A stretch of DNA of 45,439 bases from Candidatus Bathyarchaeota archaeon (GCA_016783485.1 JADHWM010000006.1:1-45439), one strand, 5' to 3'; positions 9,659 through 19,457 are shown, counted from the stretch's first letter. Translations and numbers: made by a program. The notes: generated by a model from the letters alone, not told the origin.

Positions 9659-10347
9659 GGCTTGAGCCTCGACACGACGAGCGCGTGGTCCTTCTCGAAG
9701 GGATCGAGTTCTAGAGACTCATCGATTTCGAAACCTCCTTCCCTGAGCTTCTCGATCTCAGCCGCGTAGATCCTCTGAGGGGCCTTCGTCACGTCGATGC
9801 TCCTGGACTTCACAGCCATGACCGCCCAACCCCCAGATTTGAGGAACACCCTCGCGTTCTCGACGACGATGCCCGCCTGATCGGGCTGGGCGACGTCCGC
9901 GTAGATCCCATTGACCTTGGGGACGTTTACGGAGTAGGTTCTGGGGCGCCGGGCGTCTCCGAGGATGGGGGAGACGTTGTCTCTGTGCTTGGCCAGGCCC
10001 TCTATGAGGTCTCTGATGGGGCGGGGCGCAAAGTCGACGCCCCAGACGTGACCCCCGACCCCGATGATGTCCGAGACGTGGGAGCATGTGGTCCCGGAGG
10101 CCACGCCGAGGTAGAGCACCTTGTCCCCCCGGGATATGGGCATCACCCCGAGGCCCTTCCGGATGGCCGCTGCGAGCTTGCTCCTGTAAGGATTCCAGGT
10201 GCGGTACTCAACGCCATCGACGGTGACGAGCTGCTCCCCGTAGAACCTTCTCCCCGGGGTGAGGTTCAGCGTGGCGAGGGCCTCCCCTGATTCACCTTCA
10301 AGCGCGTAGACTCCGGGGAAGAAGCGTTTGGGACTCAAATCAAGCAC
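9655..10347 (-). CDS. flpA: Fibrillarin-like rRNA/tRNA 2'-O-methyltransferase
   Basis: RTWNPYRSKLAAAIRKGL, VLYLGVASGTTCSHVSDIIG, GIYADVAQPDQAGIVVENA motifs. Confidence 0.96.
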   Translation of the reverse strand: MLDLSPKRFFPGVYALEGESGEALATLNLTPGRRFYGEQLVTVDGVEYRTWNPYRSKLAAAIRKGLGVMPISRGDKVLYLGVASGTTCSHVSDIIGVGGHVWGVDFAPRPIRDLIEGLAKHRDNVSPILGDARRPRTYSVNVPKVNGIYADVAQPDQAGIVVENARVFLKSGGWAVMAVKSRSIDVTKAPQRIYAAEIEKLREGGFEIDESLELDPFEKDHALVVSRLKP

Positions 10348-10389
10348 TGAAGAAGCGTGTGCTCAGTGAAAAATGCATCCCTCGCCCGG

Positions 10390-10644
10390 TCAGGCCTCGG
10401 CCTCGACCTGCTGCTCCATCATCTTCGCTTGGTCGATGGCGAGCTTTTGGAGCCACGCCATGGGGGGCCTAAGCTCCCCTACCCTCTTCGCGAAGTGGTG
10501 GCAGTTGAGGTAGGCGGGGGTGTTACAGATCCTCCTGAAGAAGTCGCCGGTGATGTAGATGTCGCAGTCGTGGAGGTAGGGGCAGTCCTTTCGGTTAAGC
10601 TTCTTCTGGAAGGCCTCTGATAGCGTCGTCAACCCGATCCACAC
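10390..10644 (-). CDS. Small Cys-rich hypothetical protein (possible metal-binding)
   Basis: 84-aa ORF (GTG start) directly upstream of and co-directional with flpA; CX5C and CX7CHH spacing (CPYLHDC ... CNTPAYLNCHH). Confidence 0.6.
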   Translation of the reverse strand: MWIGLTTLSEAFQKKLNRKDCPYLHDCDIYITGDFFRRICNTPAYLNCHHFAKRVGELRPPMAWLQKLAIDQAKMMEQQVEAEA

Positions 10645-10805
10645 ACGCCTGTGACTTGTTTATAATCTGTATCAGTAATTCCTGATCATCGGATTTATAC
10701 TTAACTGTATCAGGGTTTAGTAACTGTTTTCCGGTATCCGAAAGCACATCTCCCCCCCGCTGTATATTTTAAGTATATGTAAAGAAACGACTGAACGAGT
10801 GAAAA

Positions 10806-11081
10806 ATGTCCGCCAAAGATAGAATCTACGTGGGCTCGAAGCCGATCCTTGCCTACGTCACAGCGGTGGTCACCTCCCTGTCCCGATCCGACAGCGTCAG
10901 CGTCATGGCTCGGGGGAGAGCCATAAGCACAGCCGTCGACGTCGTGGAGATGACCAAGAGGAGCTTCCTCTCCGATCTCGTTGTCGATGGCATTGATATA
11001 GGGACGGAGAGGCTCGGGGAAGCCGGCGCAGAGCGGAACGTTTCGACGATCTCGATTCAACTGACCAAGCCCAAGGTGTAG
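10806..11081 (+). CDS. albA: DNA/RNA-binding protein Alba
   Basis: IYVGSKPILAYVTAVVTSL...VSVMARGRAISTAVDVVEMTKRSF...IDIGTE is Alba; upstream AT-rich TATA-like 'tatattttaagtata'. Confidence 0.95.
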   Translation: MSAKDRIYVGSKPILAYVTAVVTSLSRSDSVSVMARGRAISTAVDVVEMTKRSFLSDLVVDGIDIGTERLGEAGAERNVSTISIQLTKPKV

Positions 11082-11130
11082 GTGAATCTGGCGACCCGGA
11101 CGACTCCATGGTCCTTTGAGATGCCCGCAA

Positions 11131-12306
11131 TCACTCTGTGGCTTGTCTCTCCGATTCCTCATCCAGCTGCCTCCTCAACTCGGCCCCTATGGGGTTCCCC
11201 GAGAAGGCGTCTGCCCTAGCGGCTAGGGATATCTTCGCGGCGAGGGTCCTGGCCGCCTTCCCCCTGAGATTGCGGGGCTTGGCGTGGATGTAGGGATGCT
11301 GGAAGATGAGGCCGTGCTTGGGGGGCTTGGCCCCCGTCTTCTTGGAGCGGAACAGGGCCTTCTCGGCCCCCAGGATCTGTACCGTGCCGGAGGGCATCAT
11401 CGCGAGCCTTTTGAGGCCCCCGGCCTTCTCGAGGAGCTTCGCGGCAAGCACGGGGCCGGCCACCACTGAGAGGTTCGGGACCGCCTCCTCTGCGATGCTC
11501 ATGATGTGGGCTTCCAGGGATTCCCTGTAGGAGTAGAGGGAGACGAGGTTGGCGGCGAGGCTCCTGAGATGCTCCTCGTCCTCGGACAGTAGAGGTGCTC
11601 CCATCGAGTCCTCGCTGGCGGAAAGAATCCTCTTCACCCTGTCCCCCAGCTCGAACTCTCCCAGATTCTCGGGGGAGAAGTTGGACCTGTCCCCGAGCCT
11701 CTCGACAAGTATAGCGTAAATATTGTGATCATCGACGGCGCGGCTCAGCTCGGGGAAGTGGAGGCCGTACCATTCCCGGAGCTTACCGGAGAGCACGTTC
11801 AGGGACTTGTCTAGCTCGATGAGGAGCTGCGCCGTCTGTATTATCGTCGCCCCCCGTTCCGACTGGGCCTTCTGAACGTCCTTCCTCGTCCTTAGGACCG
11901 AGACCTCTCGGCTCAGCGCGTAGTACTGCGTCCTATCCTCGACCGCCCTGAAGTCCACCGCGATGCTCTCGATGTTCTCCCTGACAAAGTCTTCGGGCCC
12001 AGAGTCCTCCACGATCTCGACGTTCACCCCGGCTCCCCTCAGAGCGTCGGCCAGGGGCTCGTTCGATATCATAACCGTCTCGAACCCCCTATGGACGAGC
12101 TTCTCCACCATCTCCGACATCTCCTTGGAGGGCTCTCCCGCGGCGTGCCTCTCGAGGGCCGCGTTAATTTGCTTCGCGTCTCGGGGGTAGATGACGCGTT
12201 CGACTATGTCGTTGTCCCCTGTAACTGCGAAGATCCCTATCAATGTCTCCACGACGTGGATCTTGCTCCCTGATTCAGTGTTCCCGTTCAATCGTCGTAA
12301 CTCCAA
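11131..12306 (-). CDS. nop5: Nop5/Nop56-like C/D box RNP core protein
   Basis: LRKWYG-like GKLREWYGLHFPELSRAV, Nop domain PNLSVVAGPVLAAKLLEKAGGLKRLAMMPSGTVQILGAEKALF...KHGLIFQHPYI. Confidence 0.95.
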   Translation of the reverse strand: MELRRLNGNTESGSKIHVVETLIGIFAVTGDNDIVERVIYPRDAKQINAALERHAAGEPSKEMSEMVEKLVHRGFETVMISNEPLADALRGAGVNVEIVEDSGPEDFVRENIESIAVDFRAVEDRTQYYALSREVSVLRTRKDVQKAQSERGATIIQTAQLLIELDKSLNVLSGKLREWYGLHFPELSRAVDDHNIYAILVERLGDRSNFSPENLGEFELGDRVKRILSASEDSMGAPLLSEDEEHLRSLAANLVSLYSYRESLEAHIMSIAEEAVPNLSVVAGPVLAAKLLEKAGGLKRLAMMPSGTVQILGAEKALFRSKKTGAKPPKHGLIFQHPYIHAKPRNLRGKAARTLAAKISLAARADAFSGNPIGAELRRQLDEESERQATE

Positions 12307-12343
12307 AGGTTTTCAAATATGCACGCACGTAGTTGTCAACAAG

Positions 12344-13264
12344 ATGTCCCAATTAAGCCTATCAGTAGATATCGCGGGCCTCAGGCTGCGGAACCCGACT
12401 ATGAACGCGGCCGGGGTCCTGGGAATATCCGCCTCACTCCTGAAGCGGGTCTACGAGGGGGGTGCCGGAGCCGTCGTGACGAAGAGCTTGGGGCCTGCTC
12501 CCCGATCTGGGCATTTCAACCCTACGATGGTAATCGTGGAGGGAGGAGTCCTCAATGCGATGGGTCTACCAAACCCCGGGGCTGAATACTTCGTTTCGGC
12601 GATCAAAGCCCTCAGGGCCGAGGGCGTGCCCGTGGTCGCGAGTTTTTTTGGGGCATCTATCGAGGATTTCAGGGATGTCGCCGAGCTGCTCTCGGAGGCG
12701 GGCGCCGACGCTCTCGAGGTGAACGTGAGCTGCCCCAACGTCCAGGAGGAGCTGGGCATGCTGGGGGCCGACTGCCTCAACACCGAGAAGGTCACTGCGG
12801 CGGTGAAAGAGGTCTCCAAGCCCCCCGTCTTCGTGAAGCTCTCCCCCAACGTCACCGACATTGCCGAGATCGCAAAGGCTGCCGAGATGGGCGGGGCAGA
12901 CGCGATCACGGCTGTGAACACCCTCAAGGGTATGGCCATCGACGCCGATTTCAAGAGGCCCATCCTCACCAACGTGACCGGGGGCCTCTCGGGCCCGGCT
13001 CTGAAATCCGTGGCGCTTAGATGCGTCTGGGACATCGTGCAAGCCGTGGATTTACCGGTCGTAGGCTGCGGTGGCGTAGCGAACTGGAGGGATGCCGTGG
13101 AGTTCATGCTCGCAGGGGCCTCAGCGGTGGAAGTCGGAACAGCGATTAGGGAGCGGGGCTTCGGCGTCTACAAGGAGATAACCACCGGGATTGAGGGCTA
13201 TCTCGAGGCCAACGGGTTCGGGAGCATAAAGGATATCGTGGGCCTCGCCCAGGAGGCAGCATGA
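12344..13264 (+). CDS. pyrD: Dihydroorotate dehydrogenase (class 1B-type catalytic subunit)
   Basis: LSVDIAGLRLRNPTMNAAGVLG, EVNVSCPNVQEELGMLG, VFVKLSPNVTDI, GCGGVANWRDAVEFMLAGASAVEVGTA. ATG at 12344 preferred (upstream ORF extension overlaps nop5). Confidence 0.95.
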   Translation: MSQLSLSVDIAGLRLRNPTMNAAGVLGISASLLKRVYEGGAGAVVTKSLGPAPRSGHFNPTMVIVEGGVLNAMGLPNPGAEYFVSAIKALRAEGVPVVASFFGASIEDFRDVAELLSEAGADALEVNVSCPNVQEELGMLGADCLNTEKVTAAVKEVSKPPVFVKLSPNVTDIAEIAKAAEMGGADAITAVNTLKGMAIDADFKRPILTNVTGGLSGPALKSVALRCVWDIVQAVDLPVVGCGGVANWRDAVEFMLAGASAVEVGTAIRERGFGVYKEITTGIEGYLEANGFGSIKDIVGLAQEAA

Positions 13265-14058
13265 TGAGGGCTGCTGTGATAACCCGGGTCCTCAGGATGG
13301 CTCCGGACATGGTCACCCTATATTTCGAGGACGAGGAATGCTCCAAGGCCTCTCCGGGCCAGTACGCCATGATCTGGATCCCCGGGGGCGAGGAGATCCC
13401 CATGTCCCTCTCAACCATCAACCCCGGAGGCGAGTCCTCACTAACCGTGAGGGATGTCGGCGAGGCCACCAAGACCCTCTGCGACATGAAGGAGGGAGAC
13501 AAGGTGGGAGTCCGGGGGCCCTTCGGGAGAGGATACACCGTCTCCGGTGATTCGCCTCTTCTGGTGGCGGGGGGTACGGGTGTAGCATCCTTGGCCCCGC
13601 TTGCAGAGGCCTTCGTCGAAAGAGGTGTCAAGCCAACGTTCATCCTCGGCGCCAAGACCGAGTCGGATCTCGCATTCAGGGACAGGCTTGAGAATCTTCT
13701 CGGCGACAGCGTTGTCCTCGCCACAGATGACGGCTCCTGCGGCTTCGAAGGCTTCTCCTCCCAGTGCGCCGTCAAGCTCATGGACGAGGGAAGCCCTGAC
13801 ATCATCTATACATGCGGGCCCGAGCTAATGATGGTCTCCGTCTTCGACGAGGCAGAGTCCCGGGGCATACCCGTCCAGGCCAGCCTCGAGAGGTACATCA
13901 AATGCGCCCACGGCCTCTGCGGGAGCTGCGCCATCGGCCCCTACAGGGTATGCATGGATGGCCCCGTCTTCGACTCGGAGAAGCTCCGGGAGGTCAGGGA
14001 GGATTTCGGCTCTCGCAAGATGGACCCGACGGGGAAGATCGTCGGGGTCGACCACTAG
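13261..14058 (+). CDS. pyrK: Dihydroorotate dehydrogenase electron transfer subunit (FAD/2Fe-2S)
   Basis: LLVAGGTGVASLAPLAEAFVERG (NAD/FAD site) and C-terminal 2Fe-2S Cys cluster IKCAHGLCGSCAIGPYRVCMDGPVF; ATGA-type overlap with pyrD. Confidence 0.94.
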   Translation: MMRAAVITRVLRMAPDMVTLYFEDEECSKASPGQYAMIWIPGGEEIPMSLSTINPGGESSLTVRDVGEATKTLCDMKEGDKVGVRGPFGRGYTVSGDSPLLVAGGTGVASLAPLAEAFVERGVKPTFILGAKTESDLAFRDRLENLLGDSVVLATDDGSCGFEGFSSQCAVKLMDEGSPDIIYTCGPELMMVSVFDEAESRGIPVQASLERYIKCAHGLCGSCAIGPYRVCMDGPVFDSEKLREVREDFGSRKMDPTGKIVGVDH

Positions 14059-14098
14059 GACTGCACGTGTTATTAGCCAGTAGCCTCAAATCTCATGC

Positions 14099-14845
14099 AT
14101 GGTCGCAGGAAAAGCCGAGGTAGAACTTCTTTTCCACTGCTTCTACATGCCCCTCGGAGTGACGGGAGGCCACCCTGTCCTCAGCATCCGATGGCCCCTC
14201 ACCCCCATGCCCGAGCCCGAGATCGCCGAGATCTTCGAGACCCTCACATTCAACCTGGGATCGACGAACACGGTCCTCATCAGGGACGAGGGGATGAACG
14301 TCGTCGTGGACCCCGGTATCCTCCAGCTCGGGAGGTATGGTGCCTTCCAGAAGAGGTTGGCGGAGCTCGGTCTGGAACCCGGGGACATCGACATGGTTGT
14401 GAACACCCACTGCCACTACGACCACATCGAGGCCAACTACCTGTTCAAGGGGAAGCCCCTCGTCGTCCACGAGAAGGAAATCGAATATTGCAGTAACCTC
14501 TATTGGCCCGAGTTCACCGAGGCCTTCATGGGGATCATGGAGATAGACGCCGTCTCCGGGGAGAAGAAGCTCTCCGAGAACTTGAGGGTCATAGAGACCC
14601 TGGGCCACACCCCCGGGAGCATCTCGGTCCTCGCCGAGACCGAAGAGGGACTCGTTGCCTGCATCGGGGACGCCGCGATCGTCAGGGAGGATCTCCTGGA
14701 GTTCAGGGTGCCCTCCGTGGTGACCAAGAACATCGCCCCCGAGGTGAGCGTCAACAGCCTCAAGAGGATCGCCGCCCTGAATCCCTTCATGGTGGTCCCG
14801 GGGCACGACGCGCCCTTCGACCCCAAAACCGGGAAAGCTTTATAG
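14099..14845 (+). CDS. MBL-fold metallo-hydrolase
   Basis: Metallo-beta-lactamase motif NTHCHYDHIEAN, ETLGHTPGSISVL, VVPGHDAPF. Confidence 0.93.
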   Translation: MVAGKAEVELLFHCFYMPLGVTGGHPVLSIRWPLTPMPEPEIAEIFETLTFNLGSTNTVLIRDEGMNVVVDPGILQLGRYGAFQKRLAELGLEPGDIDMVVNTHCHYDHIEANYLFKGKPLVVHEKEIEYCSNLYWPEFTEAFMGIMEIDAVSGEKKLSENLRVIETLGHTPGSISVLAETEEGLVACIGDAAIVREDLLEFRVPSVVTKNIAPEVSVNSLKRIAALNPFMVVPGHDAPFDPKTGKAL

Positions 14846-14877
14846 AGCCCTACACGGTAGGGTTTGGCGGTAATAAT

Positions 14878-15060
14878 ATGCCTACACACGGCTCACTTAC
14901 GAAGGCGGGCAAGGTCCGGGCCCAGACCCCCAAGATCGAGGGTACGGTTCGGAAGCAACTGCCCCCCAGACGGAAGAACAGATCAAACTACAAGAAGAGA
15001 GTACTCGCAGCCCCAGACCCCTTCGCCCAGCGTGGGGGGGGTCGACGGCGGCGGAGATAG
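14878..15060 (+). CDS. rps30e: 30S ribosomal protein S30e
   Basis: MPTHGSLTKAGKVRAQTPKIEGTVRKQLPPRRKNRSNYKKR...: S30e. In frame within ORF 14503..15060; ATG at 14878. Confidence 0.93.
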   Translation: MPTHGSLTKAGKVRAQTPKIEGTVRKQLPPRRKNRSNYKKRVLAAPDPFAQRGGGRRRRR

Positions 15061-15102
15061 CTCCTTTAACCTTTTAACACCCCCTTCTTAGAGATCCCCG
15101 AG

Positions 15103-16686
15103 TTGGAGACCGCCCTCAGGACTATCGTTGAAAGGCTCCTCGCCATTCCTTTCCCCGACAGGGGGGACGTTGAAAGGGTCAAGATCGAGGTGAGCAGGGA
15201 ACACGGCCTCCCCGGCATCCCGGGGAACGCCGAGATCATCGGGTCCCTCAATCCCGAGGAGAGAACCCGCCTCATCCATGTCCTGAGGAGAAAGGAGGCT
15301 CGCGCCCTGAGCGGCGTCAACGTCGTCGCGGTGATGACTGAGCCCCGGGCCTGCCCCCACGGGAGGTGCGCCTACTGCCCGGGCGGCCCCGACGACGGGG
15401 TCCCCCAGAGCTACACCGGCCATGAGCCGGCCTCCATGAGGGGCGCCCAGAACGAGTACGACCCCTTCAAGCAGGCCATGAGCCGCATCGAGCAGCTGAG
15501 AGCCATAGGCCACGAGGTGGACAAGGTCGACCTCATCGTGATGGGGGGCACGTTCCCGGCTTCCCCGCCCGAGTACCAGGAATCTTTCATCCATGGATGC
15601 CTTGACGCCCTCAACGAGAGACATTCACCCAACCTGGCTGAGGCGAAGTCCTTTGCAGAGGGGGCAAGGATCCGTAACGTGGGCATCACGGTCGAGACCC
15701 GCCCCGACTCCCTGAATCCCGCCGAGGTGGACAGGCTCCTGGGGCTCGGGGTGACCCGGGTCGAGCTGGGCGTCCAGAACGTCTATGATGATATCTACGA
15801 GCTCGTCGAGAGAGGCCACACGGTGCAGGACGTAATCGACGCGACGAGGCTCCTGAAGGACTCGGGGCTCAAGGTCTGCTACCACATGATGCCCGGCCTC
15901 CCCGGATCCAGCTCCGAGAGGGATCTGGACGGGTTCAGGGAGATCTTCGATAATCCTGCCCTCAAGCCCGACATGATCAAAATCTACCCCACGCTAGTCC
16001 TCGAGGGGACCAAGCTCCACGGATGGTGGAAGGACGGCTCCTATGCTCCCCTCACGACGGAGCAGGCTGTGAAACTCGTCGCCGAGATGAAGGAGTCCGT
16101 GCCCCCGTGGACTCGGATAATGAGGGTCCAGAGGGATATCCCCAGCACGATCATCGAGGCCGGCGTAGACAAGACCAACCTGAGGCAGCTGGTCCACGAC
16201 GAGCTAGCCAAGCGGGGAAAGCGATGCAATTGCATCCGCTGCAGGGAGGTGGGCCACAGGGACGGAGGGGAGCCTGCGCCTGAAAACCTGGAGGTCAGGA
16301 GACGGACCTACGAGGCGTCAGGGGGTATCGAGCACTTCATCTCCGTGGAGGAACCAAAAGGGGATACCCTCGTGGGATTCATCAGGCTCAGGATCCCCGC
16401 GGACAGCCCTCACCGGCCCGAGGCGGAGCCCTCCTCGGCATTCATCAGAGAGCTCCACGTCTACGGTCCCATGGTCCCCGTTGGTTCCCGTCTCGACTCG
16501 GGATGGCAGCACATGGGATGGGGCAAGAGGCTCCTGGAAGAGGCGGAGAAGGTTGCATTTGAGGAGCACGGTGTCGAGAAGCTGCTCGTGATGAGCGCCC
16601 TGGGGACCAAGGAGTACTATGCCAGACTGGGGTACGGGAGGGACGGGGTTTACGTCTCAAAGCGCCTCCCCGGGGGAAACATTTAA
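15103..16686 (+). CDS. elp3: Elp3 radical SAM / GNAT protein (tRNA U34 modification)
   Basis: CPHGRCAYCPGGPDDGVPQSYTGHEPASMRGAQNEYDP radical-SAM cluster, GGTFPASPPEYQESFI, C-terminal GNAT (GWGKRLLEEAEKVAFEEHG...YYARLGY). Confidence 0.97.
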   Translation: METALRTIVERLLAIPFPDRGDVERVKIEVSREHGLPGIPGNAEIIGSLNPEERTRLIHVLRRKEARALSGVNVVAVMTEPRACPHGRCAYCPGGPDDGVPQSYTGHEPASMRGAQNEYDPFKQAMSRIEQLRAIGHEVDKVDLIVMGGTFPASPPEYQESFIHGCLDALNERHSPNLAEAKSFAEGARIRNVGITVETRPDSLNPAEVDRLLGLGVTRVELGVQNVYDDIYELVERGHTVQDVIDATRLLKDSGLKVCYHMMPGLPGSSSERDLDGFREIFDNPALKPDMIKIYPTLVLEGTKLHGWWKDGSYAPLTTEQAVKLVAEMKESVPPWTRIMRVQRDIPSTIIEAGVDKTNLRQLVHDELAKRGKRCNCIRCREVGHRDGGEPAPENLEVRRRTYEASGGIEHFISVEEPKGDTLVGFIRLRIPADSPHRPEAEPSSAFIRELHVYGPMVPVGSRLDSGWQHMGWGKRLLEEAEKVAFEEHGVEKLLVMSALGTKEYYARLGYGRDGVYVSKRLPGGNI

Positions 16687-16718
16687 CCCTCGGGCGCCTG
16701 GAATAGCGATGGCTGAAC

Positions 16719-17021
16719 ATGTTCATCGTCACATACCGCTACAACCTTCAACCGGAGAAGTCCAGGGACTATATCCCGCTGGAGCAGAAAGCGATCCAGA
16801 TCTACCTCGAGCATGGCTGCCTCGGAGTTGAGATCTACAGGGACCCTCAGAACCCCCGGAAATGGATGGAGATCAACAAGTACCACGACGAGAAGCACTA
16901 CGAAGAGGTGTCCGCCGCGGTCGAAGGGGATCCGAGGATCGAGGCACTCTTCGAGGAGTTCCTGGGGCTATTTGAGCAGGGGAATGCCCCGCAGAAGGAC
17001 ACATATCTCAGGATGCTCTGA
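16719..17021 (+). CDS. Small protein, possible dimeric alpha-beta barrel (ABM/monooxygenase-like)
   Basis: 100 aa, MFIVTYRYNLQPEKSRDYIPLEQKAIQIYLEHGCLGVEIYRDPQNPRKWMEINKY pattern consistent with the ABM-like fold; TATA-like 'aacatttaa' upstream. Confidence 0.65.
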   Translation: MFIVTYRYNLQPEKSRDYIPLEQKAIQIYLEHGCLGVEIYRDPQNPRKWMEINKYHDEKHYEEVSAAVEGDPRIEALFEEFLGLFEQGNAPQKDTYLRML

Positions 17022-17056
17022 GAGACACATCAATACTTCCCGTACCATGGATTGAC

Positions 17057-17806
17057 TCAGACGAACACCTTCTCCTCGGGGTATATCTCCACGCCTGACT
17101 TCCCGATGGAGTAGGGCATCATCTTCTTGGGGAACTTTTGGCCCCTGAGCTTCTTGATCTGGAAGACCTCCGTCATCACATTCTTCGAGCGGATGTTGTG
17201 CATCACGAACACTCCTTGAGCGAGATACGCTTCGGGTCCAAACCTCTGATTGTCTATCGACTCCTCCGGGAGCTCCCCCAGGAGGATCGTGGTGAGCCTC
17301 ATCTCCGTGAGACCCTTGATGAGCTTCAGGAGCTGTTGCCTCTGGATGAAAGGCTTCTCGTATTGGAAGAGGAGCCCCGACACGGAGTCGATGACGCAGC
17401 GCCTAGCCGTAGGGATCAGCCGTCTCTTCGCGGTGCTCACCAGCCCCAGGACGCTGTCGATGCTGAAATCCTCTGTGCCCAACGCTCCCTTGATCCTGTA
17501 AGTCCCCGCCGGGGCATCAATGTCCATGGGGGAGGCGTCCACCAGGGCGAGCTTGTGCCTTGTCTCCTGGGAGATCATATCCCACCCAAAGTTCTCCCTG
17601 GCGTTGTTGACGATGGAGAATGGGGGCTCGTCGAGGGTGACGTAGATCCCTGTCTCATCGCTTTCAGTGATGCCGTTCAAGATGTACTGGACGCCGAAGG
17701 TCGTCTTCCCGGCGCCCGGACCCCCCAGTAGGAGGTAGCAGTATCCTTCGGGGAGCCCTCCTCCGAGGATTCTGTCGAGGTTCGTGATTCCAGTCTTGAC
17801 CCGCAT
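17057..17806 (-). CDS. KaiC-like RecA-superfamily ATPase
   Basis: MRVKTGITNLDRILGGGLPEGYCYLLLGGPGAGKTTFGVQYILNGI with Walker A GGPGAGKT; CVIDSVSGLL Walker B region. ATG at 17806 preferred over TTG at 17827. Confidence 0.93.
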   Translation of the reverse strand: MRVKTGITNLDRILGGGLPEGYCYLLLGGPGAGKTTFGVQYILNGITESDETGIYVTLDEPPFSIVNNARENFGWDMISQETRHKLALVDASPMDIDAPAGTYRIKGALGTEDFSIDSVLGLVSTAKRRLIPTARRCVIDSVSGLLFQYEKPFIQRQQLLKLIKGLTEMRLTTILLGELPEESIDNQRFGPEAYLAQGVFVMHNIRSKNVMTEVFQIKKLRGQKFPKKMMPYSIGKSGVEIYPEEKVFV

Positions 17807-17842
17807 CGATTTTCGCCTATCTAACAAGATAGTTAACTAAAA

Positions 17843-19150
17843 TTACTTCAATTCAAGCAGCATAATCTCACTGGTGATGAGGGCCAGCTCCCTCTCAGAC
17901 AGTGTCTGGGGATGAACGGGAATGAGTAGTATGCCCCGCTTCGCCATGAAATCGAACCTTATCTCCTGGATGAACGTATAGACGATATCGAACTCGAAAC
18001 GGCTTATCAGGTATTCGAGCCCATCCAGGAGCATAATGGGAGAAACATTGTTCTCAAGGTAATCTGAGATGACCCTGTTGACTTCCTGGAGATTCGAGAC
18101 GTGCCTGTGCCCCATCATCTCCCTAGAGGAGATCAATATAATGTTCTCAGAATGGATGCCGTATTTCGTCTCCAGTTCTTCGGGGTTCTCCCGTGTCAGA
18201 CAGACTCCGGGGACACCATGGAACGTGAGGTCGCTGTATATCCGGAAGGCCAACTCGTGCTCTGAACACAGATAGCTGCAGCCCTGCGACACGCCGTTCA
18301 ACTTGAAAACGAGTTCCCTTAGATTCGACTCGGCGAGTTTTTTCTCGGTAATATCCCTGAAGACCACTCGCTTGGTGTTCAGGTTGCCTTCATTGTCGAA
18401 CTCTTCAGAGAAATCAAGTATGGTATCGATAATGGATCCGTCTTTCCTTCTCAGCAGCCACTCGGACCCGTTGAGGTCGGTGGAGAGATCGAATGTGGAG
18501 GGCCTGTTGGCGCCGCCTGATGGTTCATCTACTCTCAACCGAGAAATGTGCCCGTCTAGGATCTCGTCTTTCGAGAAGCCCAGGTCGTCCGCCATAGTCC
18601 TGTTGATGCTTCTGACGATCCCTTGGGTATCGACGCTGAGATACATCACGGGGGCGTTCTCGTAGAGGTCGTCCAGCAGGAGCCTCTGCCTCTCTATCTC
18701 CCTCTGGGCCGCCTTAAACCGGGTTATCCTCTCGAGCCGGCTGATGAGGTCCCTGGCGTTGACCGGTTTGAGCAAAAAGGCGTCAGCCCCCTGGTTCAGA
18801 GAGCCCACAGCGGTCTCCACGGTGGCTTCACCCGAGACCATCATGATCCCCATGTTGGTATCGTTCTGGCTCAGCAGGCGGAGAACCTCAACCCCATCGA
18901 TGTCTGGCAGACGAATATCGATGATAGCCGCGTCGAACTCGTGTTCCTGTGCCGCTTGTAGAGCATCCGCGCCGTTATATACGGAAACAACTCCATACCC
19001 GACCTCATTGAGGATCATCTCGAGGCTCTCGCACAGATTCCTGTCGTCGTCCACTATCATGACTTCGAGTCTGGACCCCTCTTGCTGACCATTTTCTCTC
19101 AAATTATCGGACCCTTCAATTCTTGTCAAAGTTGTTTCCGAGCGTATCAT
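17843..19150 (-). CDS. Response regulator receiver - PAS - DUF835 domain protein
   Basis: Receiver: VMIVDDDRNLCESL...AAIIDIRLPDIDGVEVLRLL...VSGEATVETA...DAFLLKPV; PAS with PAC-like tail VVFRDITEKKLAESNLRELV; C-terminal DUF835-like SPIMLLDGLEYLISRFEFDIVYTFIQEI. Start uncertain (19150 ATG or 19180). Confidence 0.88.
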   Translation of the reverse strand: MIRSETTLTRIEGSDNLRENGQQEGSRLEVMIVDDDRNLCESLEMILNEVGYGVVSVYNGADALQAAQEHEFDAAIIDIRLPDIDGVEVLRLLSQNDTNMGIMMVSGEATVETAVGSLNQGADAFLLKPVNARDLISRLERITRFKAAQREIERQRLLLDDLYENAPVMYLSVDTQGIVRSINRTMADDLGFSKDEILDGHISRLRVDEPSGGANRPSTFDLSTDLNGSEWLLRRKDGSIIDTILDFSEEFDNEGNLNTKRVVFRDITEKKLAESNLRELVFKLNGVSQGCSYLCSEHELAFRIYSDLTFHGVPGVCLTRENPEELETKYGIHSENIILISSREMMGHRHVSNLQEVNRVISDYLENNVSPIMLLDGLEYLISRFEFDIVYTFIQEIRFDFMAKRGILLIPVHPQTLSERELALITSEIMLLELK

Positions 19151-19457
19151 GCCCCTTTTAAACTGTGCCCATGAAGCCAAAGTAAACGATTCTTTCAGGA
19201 TTTGGCTCGATCACCTTTTCTCTCCTCACTATACTCGAAATGCCCACTGGCTTGGAGGCTAATCCACGCGCGCATCACCCCCTTTTCGATATTAGATAAA
19301 TAGATTATTACGGAATCCGACATAGCGTTGAAAACGCCGTATATTGAATGGGTCGTGCAAGCCAACCTGACGGTAACCCCAATTGGCTATCTAGAAATCA
19401 ATGGTTTCTTGCAGTACCAAATATAAGCCCCTGCGGCATAGGAAGTTCTGATTCATA

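Noticed and set aside
10645-10805. Possible C/D box sRNA between the Cys-rich gene and albA
   Set aside because: A partial GATGATC and CTGA are present on the minus strand, but the spacing is too short and no C'/D' pair is evident.
19181-19457. 277-nt non-coding stretch considered for tRNA or ncRNA
   Set aside because: No cloverleaf-like arms or conserved tRNA motifs found by eye; only a tiny GCGTTgaaAACGCC-like hairpin. Probably promoters of gatDE and the response-regulator gene.
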